Position numbers and translations under genes: made by a program. This document shows positions 18,392 to 26,184 of a stretch of DNA of 61,884 nucleotides, in pieces. Each line of letters opens with the position of its first letter. Within the stretch, counting starts at the first letter, position 1. Source of the DNA: Acholeplasma granularum ATCC 19168 (lineage in GTDB: Bacteria > Bacillota_I > Bacilli_A > Acholeplasmatales > Acholeplasmataceae); contig NZ_JAFR01000001.1 in the NCBI RefSeq assembly GCF_000526235.1, positions 1-61,884 on the forward strand, given 5' to 3'. A model generated the notes under the pieces. That model was not told where the DNA came from, did not search any database, and saw only the letters and a list, made by a program, of their open reading frames with translations.

Positions 18392-19159
18392 ATGTTAAGC
18401 CACAGAGTAAAAAAACTTGGACTTAAAAAGAATCAAACGATTAATAAACGTAATAAGCCAATACATTATAATTTTAAATATCCAAAGATCATGGAATCTT
18501 GTAGACAAATCATATTAGAAGATGGTAGTTATGGTACAGGTTTTATATTTAAATATAATAATCAGTATTTCATAATAACAGCCGCACATGTGATTAAAGA
18601 AAAATATCATATTAAAAAGAAAAAAATTAGTATTAAAAAAATAGGTGGTACACACATGTTTTATAATGCTCATGTATATTTTCATCCAGATGAGGATGTT
18701 GATATATGCATCATAAAGTTACCTGAAAATGATATACCTGATAGTTATCTTACATTTAATTTTGAACCGGTTACGATTGGAGAAACATATTATATGTTTG
18801 GATTTCCAGGTGCAATTGATATTACTTATGAATACAATGAGGAAAAGGGAAGTTATCCGATACCTGTAATTAGAAAAGGTATTGCATCTAACTTTCAACT
18901 AGAAAATGATATTTCACATATTATATTAGATGCAATATCAGTACCCGGGTTTTCAGGTAGTCCGATTGTAAGAATAGAAGATAGTGAAAACTTTTATGTT
19001 GTTGGTGTACTCATAGAAAGTAATAACATATTTAATAGTATATATGATAGTGATAATATAGAATTAGACTACTATGTTCATAATACTTCTGGATTTTCAA
19101 GGGGTATTCACATAGCTTATGCAATTGATATAATAGAACATTATAAACTAGATAAATAA
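18392..19159 (+). CDS. Signal-less trypsin-like (S1-fold) serine protease
   Basis: 255 residues with a basic N-terminus and no signal peptide or lipobox, so it should stay in the cytosol unless exported another way. The catalytic triad is visible: His in 'FIITAAHVIKE', Asp in 'DEDVDICIIKLPE' and Ser in 'VPGFSGSPIV'. The fold follows the chymotrypsin/HtrA pattern ('GSYGTGFIFKYNNQYF'), but no PDZ domain follows. The ribosome-binding site AAGGGGAG is strong. A cytosolic, PDZ-free trypsin-like protein is unusual. Such proteases are sometimes effectors or processing enzymes in stress or defence modules, but there is no supporting context here beyond the upstream kinase gene. Confidence 0.8.
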   Translation: MLSHRVKKLGLKKNQTINKRNKPIHYNFKYPKIMESCRQIILEDGSYGTGFIFKYNNQYFIITAAHVIKEKYHIKKKKISIKKIGGTHMFYNAHVYFHPDEDVDICIIKLPENDIPDSYLTFNFEPVTIGETYYMFGFPGAIDITYEYNEEKGSYPIPVIRKGIASNFQLENDISHIILDAISVPGFSGSPIVRIEDSENFYVVGVLIESNNIFNSIYDSDNIELDYYVHNTSGFSRGIHIAYAIDIIEHYKLDK

Positions 19160-19192
19160 AATATTTGTTTAAATATTATAAAGATTAATAAG

Positions 19193-19245
19193 GATACATT
19201 AATAATATTCGACATTAGGTAGTTATTGCAAATGTATCTTTTTTA
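19193..19245 (+). terminator. Terminator after the signal-less protease gene
   Basis: GATACATT and AATGTATC pair around a long loop of about 30 nt, followed by a run of Ts. The stem is short for the loop, so strength is uncertain. The 265-bp gap before the next gene also holds the operator/promoter at 19334-19384. Confidence 0.5.
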
Positions 19246-19333
19246 TTTGTTGTATACTATATTACGACAGCTGAATAAAACAAGACACATTAGGTGTGTA
19301 AAAGGTAATTTTTTATGAACAAAAGTTTAAAAT

Positions 19334-19384
19334 GTTACAAGTTACATTTTTTGTAATATAATGAAAGCGTTTTAATTGTATAAT
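19334..19384 (+). promoter_or_regulatory. Operator, cre-like site and promoter of the first phosphatase-superfamily gene
   Basis: Palindrome TTACATTTTTTGTAA (19342-19356) is preceded by a further TTACAA. A cre-like TGAAAGCGTTTTAA (19362-19375) follows; it has one mismatch to the CcpA consensus. TATAAT lies at 19379-19384. The same three elements recur with identical spacing before 21054. The -35 region is poor, and the cre-like site overlaps the would-be spacer, consistent with repression there. Confidence 0.6.
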
Positions 19385-19424
19385 CATATATATGAAAAGA
19401 TGCATAGTTTAGGAGGCATAATTT

Positions 19425-20888
19425 ATGAAAAAGTTCTTAATTGCAATTTTACTTATAATTTCATCAATATTTTTAATCGGTTGTAAAACTGATGAACCAA
19501 TAGATGATGATAAAACCCCGCCTGTAGAAGATACGGTTTATAAGGGTACATTTGACCGTGAATTTCCATCATACTACGAACCTGGGGTTCCTTTAATTGA
19601 TGATGCACATGTTGTATATATTAATTGGGATGGTTTTGCTAGATATTATTTAGATGAATTTTTTAAAGATGCAGTAGGTAAGGCAAGTCCTACACTACAA
19701 AAGATTATGGAAGAAGGCGTATTTTTTGATAAGTTAGAAAGTACTTTTCCTTTTATTACGAATCCTTTACAAAATGCAATTATCACTGGATCTACTTCGG
19801 CAGTAACTAAAAATGTGTATCGTTATTATGATAAAACTGTAAATAGAGTCTTTCAGCAAACTAGAGAAAATAATAATCCTACAATCGTGGATGTTGCAGT
19901 AGAAGCCAAGTTACCTGTTGCAAGTGTACGTTTTTATTTAGCAGAAAATCAGTTGACATCAACTGATCCATCTAAGATTTATATTACAGCATCTAGTACA
20001 GAAGATCATTTTGTACAGCTTGCTAATTTAGTTACAGGTAAACCAGTTTCCACATACAGTAATCCAGTTGTAGTTCCTGAAATACCTCGTCTAACATTCT
20101 TTTATATATCTACACTTGATGGGATAGGTCATAATTTTGAATCCGTTGATGGGTATCCAAAAGCTACCACTGAAGAAGAAAGAATGGCTAATATATTAAG
20201 TGCATTAAAAGAAGCAGATAAGTTCTTAGGTGATTTTATTGCTAAAGCAAAAGCTGCAGGAGTTTATGATAAACTTACATTCTTTTTTACAACAGATCAC
20301 GGGATGGCACCATACGGATTATTAACACCAGATGAAAGTTCAGACTATGGACGCTCAAAAATAGGTGATTTACAAGATGCATTAAAACGTATAAATAGTA
20401 ATTATATTTTAGAGATGGTTGCAAGTGATGAATCACCGAAACCAAAAACAACAGTAGTAGGAGTTGGTACAAACTTAAACTTACAATTAACTTTTAGAGA
20501 TGGAACAATTGAAGCAGAATTACAAAGAATTAAAACTGAATTACTTAAAGAGCACTATGTAGGTGATGTTTATACAAGGGCAGAACTAATTGAACATGGA
20601 TATGATGTCAAAGATACGGATATGATAGTAGTTCCTTCAGAAAGATATTTCTTTGGTTCTAATCCTTTATCAACATTCTCAGCAAGAGCTCAACATGATA
20701 CTACAAGACCAGAATCAAAACACATAGTTGGTTGGATTTGGGGTAAAGGAATTAAGAAAAATGTTATCTTTGATGAAAGAGCATTTAACTATGATTTTGG
20801 CCAAACTATGGCTGCAGCATTAGGTTTACAAATACCTAATGCAAACGGAATTGTCTTAGATGTTTTTGAAAGAGACGATAAAAATTAG
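19425..20888 (+). CDS. Lipoprotein alkaline-phosphatase-superfamily enzyme (phosphodiesterase type), paralogue 1
   Basis: 487 residues with a lipoprotein signal (lipobox 'LIGC', Cys20), so it is surface-anchored. The fold and active site match type I phosphodiesterase/nucleotide-pyrophosphatase enzymes: metal Asp69 in 'YINWDGF', nucleophile Thr112 in 'FPFITNP', Asp232 and His236 in 'LDGIGHNF', Asp291-His292 in 'TTDHGMAPYG' and His424 in 'ARAQHDTT'. It should hydrolyse a phosphoester or phosphodiester, possibly on a glycan or lipid head group; the exact substrate is not readable. It is monocistronic: own promoter, and a terminator at 20908. Two paralogues lie at 21054 and 38627. Confidence 0.88.
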   Translation: MKKFLIAILLIISSIFLIGCKTDEPIDDDKTPPVEDTVYKGTFDREFPSYYEPGVPLIDDAHVVYINWDGFARYYLDEFFKDAVGKASPTLQKIMEEGVFFDKLESTFPFITNPLQNAIITGSTSAVTKNVYRYYDKTVNRVFQQTRENNNPTIVDVAVEAKLPVASVRFYLAENQLTSTDPSKIYITASSTEDHFVQLANLVTGKPVSTYSNPVVVPEIPRLTFFYISTLDGIGHNFESVDGYPKATTEEERMANILSALKEADKFLGDFIAKAKAAGVYDKLTFFFTTDHGMAPYGLLTPDESSDYGRSKIGDLQDALKRINSNYILEMVASDESPKPKTTVVGVGTNLNLQLTFRDGTIEAELQRIKTELLKEHYVGDVYTRAELIEHGYDVKDTDMIVVPSERYFFGSNPLSTFSARAQHDTTRPESKHIVGWIWGKGIKKNVIFDERAFNYDFGQTMAAALGLQIPNANGIVLDVFERDDKN

Positions 20889-20907
20889 TTAATATATTAA
20901 ATAGTAT

Positions 20908-20946
20908 AAAAACACTGGGGATTTTAAATTTAACCAGTGTTTTTAT
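20908..20946 (+). terminator. Rho-independent terminator after paralogue 1
   Basis: AAAAACACTGG pairs with CCAGTGTTTTT around a 15-nt loop. It separates the lipoprotein paralogue from the operon starting at 21054. Confidence 0.8.
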
Positions 20947-20965
20947 TTATGTAAAAGTAATTATG

Positions 20966-21015
20966 TTACAAATTACATTTTATGTAATAACATGAAAGCG
21001 TTTTTATTATATAAT
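20966..21015 (+). promoter_or_regulatory. Operator, cre-like site and promoter of the 17-kb operon
   Basis: TTACATTTTATGTAA (20973-20987) is a palindrome preceded by TTACAA. The cre-like TGAAAGCGTTTTTA is at 20993-21006 and TATAAT at 21010-21015. Palindrome-to-cre (20 bp) and cre-to-TATAAT (17 bp) start distances are identical to those before 19425, so the two genes are almost certainly co-regulated. The cognate regulator is not identified; the RpiR-type protein at 41389 is a candidate. Confidence 0.65.
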
Positions 21016-21053
21016 GAACATAGAAAATGGATGATAAAAGAGGAAGAAATAAC

Positions 21054-22493
21054 ATGAATAACTCTGAAAAACATACTGGAACTTTTAATCGTAAATATCC
21101 TTCATACTATAAACCAGATGTTCCACTAATTAAGGATGCGCACGTTGTATATATTAATTGGGATGGCTTTGCAAGGTACTATTTAGATGAACTTATAAAA
21201 ATAACTCAGAATAAAGAACTACCAACATTGAAGAAATTAATGAAAGAGGGCATATTTTTTAATAATCTTAGAAATACATTTCCTTCAATTACAAATCCAG
21301 TTCAAAATCAAATATTAACTGGCTCGACCTCTCTTATCACAAAGAATGTTTATCGATATTATGATAAGGAAACTAACCGTGTCATTCAACAACATAGAGA
21401 AAATAATAATCCTACAATCATTAACCAAGCACTAGAAAAAAATCTATCAGTAGTTAGTATTAGACACTTTTTAACAGAAAAAGATTTAACCTACACGAAT
21501 CCTACTAAACTATATGTTGAAGCAGAAACTGACTCAAATGCTGTTAAAAATCGAGGAGATTTAAAATCAGGAGATTTTTTCTCGAGATTTGAATCGTTTG
21601 ATAATCTATTAAGAGGTAGGCCTCTTAAAACAAAAGAAGGTAAAGTTACTGTTAAAAGAATGCCTTCATTAACAGCAATTTATATGGATGATTTAGATGG
21701 CTTAGGACATAATTTTGTTGATAATTATGGGTATAAAAAAGGTGAAACAGAAGAAGATAGAATGAATAATGTAATGTCTTCTTTAGTTGAAATGGATGAA
21801 AAATTAGGAGACATTATTGAAGTAGCAAAAGAAAAAGGAATTTATGATAAACTCACCTTTTTCCTAACAACTGATCATGGTATGTCTCCATATGGTTTGA
21901 AAGACCCTAATGAAAAAGCACCTTATGGACAATCAAAAATTAGTAATCTAAAAGAAGCGATTAAAAAAATAAATAATAATTATAATTTAGAAATGGTCTT
22001 AGCAAACCAAAGCCCCAAAGAAGATACTACAGTTGTTGCAGTTGGAGCAAACCTAAATCTTCAATTAACCTTTAAAGATGGTATTGAAGATGAAATGTTA
22101 CAAGAAATTAAAAAAGTCTTATTAAAAGAAAGTTACATTGGCAAAATATATACAAGACAAGAACTAATCGATAATGCATATGATATTAAAAATACAGATA
22201 TGATCATAACGCCAAAAGATAGATATTTCTTTAATGCCGATCCAAATGTCATTTATACAGCAAGAGGACAACATGATTCAACACTCGATACATCTAACCA
22301 TATCGTTGGATGGATTTGGGGCAAAGGCATTAAGAAAAATATAGTTTTTAATGAATTAGCTTTTAATTATGATATTGGACAAACAATGGCTGCAGCATTA
22401 GGGTTAGTCATTCCAAATGCAAACGGTATCGTCTTAGATGTATTTGACATAAAGGAAGAAAATAGCAATGGACTTACTAGTAAATTTATATGA
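21054..22493 (+). CDS. Signal-less alkaline-phosphatase-superfamily enzyme, paralogue 2
   Basis: An in-frame ATG at 21027 lacks a ribosome-binding site; AGAGGAAG sits before 21054, which gives 479 residues starting 'MNNSEKHTGTFNRKYPSYYK'. It aligns with paralogue 1 from that protein's residue 40 onward and keeps all active-site residues: 'YINWDGF', 'FPSITNPVQN', 'LDGLGHNF', 'TTDHGMSPYG' and 'ARGQHDST'. It has no signal peptide, so it should act in the cytosol on an imported substrate, whereas its paralogues act outside. It is the first gene of the operon. Its 3' end overlaps the GNAT gene by 26 bp. Confidence 0.88.
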   Translation: MNNSEKHTGTFNRKYPSYYKPDVPLIKDAHVVYINWDGFARYYLDELIKITQNKELPTLKKLMKEGIFFNNLRNTFPSITNPVQNQILTGSTSLITKNVYRYYDKETNRVIQQHRENNNPTIINQALEKNLSVVSIRHFLTEKDLTYTNPTKLYVEAETDSNAVKNRGDLKSGDFFSRFESFDNLLRGRPLKTKEGKVTVKRMPSLTAIYMDDLDGLGHNFVDNYGYKKGETEEDRMNNVMSSLVEMDEKLGDIIEVAKEKGIYDKLTFFLTTDHGMSPYGLKDPNEKAPYGQSKISNLKEAIKKINNNYNLEMVLANQSPKEDTTVVAVGANLNLQLTFKDGIEDEMLQEIKKVLLKESYIGKIYTRQELIDNAYDIKNTDMIITPKDRYFFNADPNVIYTARGQHDSTLDTSNHIVGWIWGKGIKKNIVFNELAFNYDIGQTMAAALGLVIPNANGIVLDVFDIKEENSNGLTSKFI

Positions 22494-22953
22494 ATTAAAA
22501 TTTGAAAACCAAAAAATCATAGATGGTATTAAATACTTAAAAATATTACCCACCAATTTTGAATTATTAATCGAATTTATTCGTGATAATTTTGCTGATA
22601 CAAATTGGGCATCAGAAGTAAAGGTAAGTTTATATAAAACAAACCCAACATGTTTTATTGCAACATATAATAATGAAATTGTTGGATTTGCTGCTTATGA
22701 TGCAACAGCCAAAGGATTTTTTGGACCCACAGGTGTAAAAGAAACTTTTAGGGGCAAAAACATTGGAGCAAACCTTTTAATGAATACATTAGAAGCAATG
22801 TACTTTGATGGGTATGGATACGCAATTATAGGTGGTGCTGGTAATGGTAAGGCTAAAGCCTTTTATCAAAAGGTTTGTAATGCAACAGTTATTCAGTCTG
22901 ATAATAGCGTTTATGACCGACATATTAAACATACAGAAAGAGGAAACAAATGA
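22468..22953 (+). CDS. GNAT-family N-acetyltransferase
   Basis: 161 residues. The acetyl-CoA binding motif A is visible as 'VKETFRGKNIGANLLMNTLE' (R-G-x-x-I-G-A), preceded by the beta strand 'FAAYDATAKGFFGPTGV' and followed by 'AIIGGAGNGKAKAFYQKVC'. The N-terminal 30 residues are atypical. It starts inside the phosphatase-superfamily gene and overlaps the GH4 gene (ATGA). Its neighbours, a GH4 glycosidase and a ChbG-type deacetylase, suggest it acts on an amino sugar or an amine released from the imported substrate. The acceptor itself cannot be read from the sequence. Confidence 0.8.
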   Translation: MDLLVNLYELKFENQKIIDGIKYLKILPTNFELLIEFIRDNFADTNWASEVKVSLYKTNPTCFIATYNNEIVGFAAYDATAKGFFGPTGVKETFRGKNIGANLLMNTLEAMYFDGYGYAIIGGAGNGKAKAFYQKVCNATVIQSDNSVYDRHIKHTERGNK

Positions 22954-24293
22954 AAAAACTTGATATATGTATCGCTGGTGGAGCCAGTACTTATACTCCA
23001 GGTATCTTGATTGGTTTAATTAAAAAAATGAAAAGTTTTCCAATCAATAAATTAGTATTATATGATATTGATGAAGAAAAATTATCCTTAATGGGGCAAT
23101 ATTCTAAAATCTTAATGAAAGATTTTGCACCTAATGTTGAAATCATTTATACTAGTAATAAAGAGGAAGCCTTTAAAAATATTGATTACGTCTTTTGTCA
23201 AATTAGAACCGGTGGGTTATTAATGAGAGAACAAGACGAATTAATCCCGTTAAAATATGGAGTAATTGGTCAAGAAACTTGTGGGCCAGGTGGTTTTTCG
23301 TATGGAATGAGATCCATTAGAGATATGATTGAATTAGTTAAAGATATTAGAAAATATAGTAATGAAGCTTGGATATTAAATTATACGAATCCAGCTGCAA
23401 TAGTAGCTGTTGCACTTGACCGTGAGTTTCCTGATGATAAAAGAATATTAAACATATGCGATCAACCAATAAGTTTATTAATGTCTTATGCAAGAATTTT
23501 AGGTAATATTAACTATAAAGATATGACACCTCATTATTTTGGACTCAATCATTTTGGTTGGTTTACAAAGATAATAGACAATCATACTGGAGATGATTTA
23601 GTACCTAAATTAAAACAACTCATATTAGAAGAAGGATTCTATCCAGCTAATAAAGAAGAACGTGACCCATCTTGGTTAGTAACTTATAGTGCTGTTGTTG
23701 ATATGTTGAAACTAGACCCTACTTATTTACCAAGTACTTATCTTCAATATTATTTAATACCTCAAAAAACATTTAGTCATTTAAATAAAGAACGCACGAG
23801 AGCAAGAGAAGTAATCGATGGAAGATTAAAAAGAGTTTATGATGAATGTAAATTAGTAATTAAAGAAGGAACAACAAAAAAACTTAAATCAGTTCAAGAT
23901 GAGTTTAACAAAGTTGATGCACATGGTGAAATGATTGTTGAAATAGCAGAGTCCATCTATTTAGATCAAAAAAGACCTTATATTGTTATGGTAAGAAACA
24001 ATGGAATAATTGATAATCTAAACAAAGATGCTATGGTTGAGGTTAAATGTTTATTAGGTGCGAATGGTCCAATACCTGATATCATTGGAGAAATTGGAAC
24101 ATATCATAAAGGTTTAATTGAACAACAATATGCATATGAAAAATTAACAATTGAAGCATATTATGAAGAATCATATTTAAAGGCACTCCAAGCATTAACT
24201 ATAAATAGAACAATTGTAGACCAAGAAGTTGCTAAAAAAATACTAGATGACTTAATAGTCCTTAATAAAGGCTATTGGCCAAGATTGAAGTAG
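22950..24293 (+). CDS. GH4 family NAD/metal-dependent glycosidase (6-phospho-beta-glucosidase type)
   Basis: 447 residues. The N-terminal NAD site is 'CIAGGASTYTPG'. Family signatures follow: 'QIRTGGLLMREQDELIPLKY', 'GVIGQETCGPGG', 'NYTNPAA', and the metal ligands Cys170 ('NICDQP') and His201 ('GLNHFGWF'). GH4 enzymes use NAD and Mn to cleave via oxidation at C3. The 'GVIGQETxGPGG' form is typical of 6-phospho-beta-glucosidases such as CelF/ChbF. There is no PTS in the window, so the phosphate would have to be on the glycan already or added by a kinase. The next gene is a ChbG-type deacetylase, the same pairing as in the E. coli chitobiose operon. Confidence 0.88.
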   Translation: MKKLDICIAGGASTYTPGILIGLIKKMKSFPINKLVLYDIDEEKLSLMGQYSKILMKDFAPNVEIIYTSNKEEAFKNIDYVFCQIRTGGLLMREQDELIPLKYGVIGQETCGPGGFSYGMRSIRDMIELVKDIRKYSNEAWILNYTNPAAIVAVALDREFPDDKRILNICDQPISLLMSYARILGNINYKDMTPHYFGLNHFGWFTKIIDNHTGDDLVPKLKQLILEEGFYPANKEERDPSWLVTYSAVVDMLKLDPTYLPSTYLQYYLIPQKTFSHLNKERTRAREVIDGRLKRVYDECKLVIKEGTTKKLKSVQDEFNKVDAHGEMIVEIAESIYLDQKRPYIVMVRNNGIIDNLNKDAMVEVKCLLGANGPIPDIIGEIGTYHKGLIEQQYAYEKLTIEAYYEESYLKALQALTINRTIVDQEVAKKILDDLIVLNKGYWPRLK

Positions 24294-24296
24294 ACT

Positions 24297-25031
24297 ATGA
24301 AGTTAGTTATTAATGCAGATGATTTTGGGTTATCTAGAGGTGTAAATTACGGAATTATAGATGCGCATCAGTTAGGAGTCTTAACCTCAACAACATTAAT
24401 GGTTACTATGGATGCCTGTGATCACGCTGTTGAACTTAGTACAATGCATCCTAACTTAGGTATTGGACTACATCTAAATATAACACTGGGAAAACCAATT
24501 ACAAAAGCAAAATCATTAATTAAATCTAATGGAGAATTTTATAAACCAAAAGAAGAACCGGATGAGTCACTATTTGATGAAGAAGAAATTTATAATGAGT
24601 TTAAAGCTCAATATCAATTATTTGTTGAAAAGTTAAATAGAAAACCAACCCATCTAGACTCTCATTTGTATGCACACCAAGTATATGAAAAAGCAGGAAA
24701 CGCTATTAAAAGATTAGCCATAGAATACGATTTACCTGTAAGAGATATGAAAATAAATGGTTATGACGTAAAATTCTTTGACTGGTTTAAACTAAAACAA
24801 AATAAGATTGATAATTTGACAGAATTTCTTGAAAGTAACATTAAGAAAATGCAACAGTACCCAGTTTGTGAGTTAATGGTACATCCTGCTTACCTAGATT
24901 ATTTTATTTCTACTAAATCATCTTATAATAATCTACGTTATTATGAACTTGATATTTTAACAAGCGATATATTAAAAAATATAATAATAAACAACAAAAT
25001 TGAACTCATTCATTATGGTCATACAAAATGA
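24297..25031 (+). CDS. ChbG/HpnK (YdjC) family carbohydrate deacetylase
   Basis: 244 residues, the usual size. The metal-binding signature is 'INADDFGLSRGVN' (Asp8, Asp9), with 'GIGLHLNITLG' (His59) and 'PTHLDSHLYAH' (Asp121, His123). Characterised members remove an acetyl group from N-acetylglucosamine-containing disaccharides such as diacetylchitobiose before GH4 cleavage. It starts 3 bp after the GH4 stop, so the two are cotranslated. The substrate is probably an N-acetylated disaccharide or its 6-phosphate (inference from family and neighbour). No signal peptide is present, so it acts in the cytosol. Confidence 0.85.
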   Translation: MKLVINADDFGLSRGVNYGIIDAHQLGVLTSTTLMVTMDACDHAVELSTMHPNLGIGLHLNITLGKPITKAKSLIKSNGEFYKPKEEPDESLFDEEEIYNEFKAQYQLFVEKLNRKPTHLDSHLYAHQVYEKAGNAIKRLAIEYDLPVRDMKINGYDVKFFDWFKLKQNKIDNLTEFLESNIKKMQQYPVCELMVHPAYLDYFISTKSSYNNLRYYELDILTSDILKNIIINNKIELIHYGHTK

Positions 25032-25092
25032 GTAATCAATATTTTAAGGAGAAAGGGAGTTTCCAGTTATCTAAATTGGAAAGAAAGTATAT

Positions 25093-26184
25093 ATGTCAAA
25101 AATAATGTTAACAAATATAACTAAAATATATGGAGAACCCAAAAAGAAGGGTCTACTACCTGAAGGGACTAGAGCAGTTGATGATATTTCATTAGAAATA
25201 CCAGATAAAAGCTTTACAGTTTTAGTTGGTCCATCAGGATGTGGTAAAACCACTCTTTTAAGAATGATTGCAGGACTAGAAACTATTACTTTAGGAAATA
25301 TTACAATTGGTGATGTTGATGTCACACATTTAGAACCAGGAGATAGAGGGATTGCAATGGTTTTCCAAACATATGCTTTATATCCCCATTTAACTGTTTG
25401 GAAAAATATTGAATTTGGATTAAAGAATGCAAGAATTCCAGATTATGAAATCAATAAAAGAATTAAAAATGTTCTTAAACTAGTAAACCTTGAGCAATAT
25501 GCTAATAGAAGACCAGCAAACTTATCTGGCGGTCAACGACAAAGAGTAGCTTTAGCTAGAGCCATTTCAAAGGAACCTGAAGTGTTTTTAATGGATGAAC
25601 CACTTTCTAATTTAGATGCTAAACTACGTTCTACAATGCGTACAGAAATTATACAAATGCATAAAAATTTAAATACGACCTTTGTTTATGTTACGCATGA
25701 TCAAATTGAGGCGATGACAATGGGAGACCATATTGTTGTAATGAATGAAGGATTAGTTATTCAAACAGGTACTCCAACAGAAATACACGATGAACCAAAT
25801 TGTGTTTTTGTTGCTAAATTTATTGGTGATCCGGGTATGAATATCATTAAATTAGGATCTAACAAACACATTGGGTTTAGACCCCGTAATATCCAATTTC
25901 TATCAGATGACTTAGTTGTTGGTAAAGATGATGTAGTTATCGAAGCGCGTATTGTAGCAGTAGAAAATCACGGATCAGAAAAACTATATTTTATTAACTT
26001 TGGTAAAGATCATATCTATATTAAAGATGCTGAAAAAGAAATGAAAGAAATGGGTAGCGTTGCTAAAATATTAATTAGAAAACGTGACATTTATGCATTT
26101 GATGAAAACGAAGCACGTATTTATGATGAAGCGGAGGTGAACAATATTTATGATGAATTTAGAATTATGGAAGTCAAGTTATAA
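25093..26184 (+). CDS. ABC sugar importer ATPase (MalK/UgpC/MsmX type)
   Basis: 363 residues. Walker A 'GPSGCGKT' (46-53), Q-loop 'FQTYALYPH', signature 'LSGGQRQRVALARA', Walker B 'VFLMDEPLSNLDA' and the switch His in 'YVTHDQIEAMT' are intact. The C-terminal regulatory (TOBE) domain of the MalK class follows ('HIGFRPRNIQFL'). An unusual insertion 'GEPKKKGLLPEGTRAVDD' occurs near the A-loop. Two matching permease genes and a binding protein follow. It is the only ABC ATPase gene of this type found in the window, so it may also energise the importer encoded at 46832-50084, as MsmX does in Bacillus (inference). Confidence 0.93.
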   Translation: MSKIMLTNITKIYGEPKKKGLLPEGTRAVDDISLEIPDKSFTVLVGPSGCGKTTLLRMIAGLETITLGNITIGDVDVTHLEPGDRGIAMVFQTYALYPHLTVWKNIEFGLKNARIPDYEINKRIKNVLKLVNLEQYANRRPANLSGGQRQRVALARAISKEPEVFLMDEPLSNLDAKLRSTMRTEIIQMHKNLNTTFVYVTHDQIEAMTMGDHIVVMNEGLVIQTGTPTEIHDEPNCVFVAKFIGDPGMNIIKLGSNKHIGFRPRNIQFLSDDLVVGKDDVVIEARIVAVENHGSEKLYFINFGKDHIYIKDAEKEMKEMGSVAKILIRKRDIYAFDENEARIYDEAEVNNIYDEFRIMEVKL

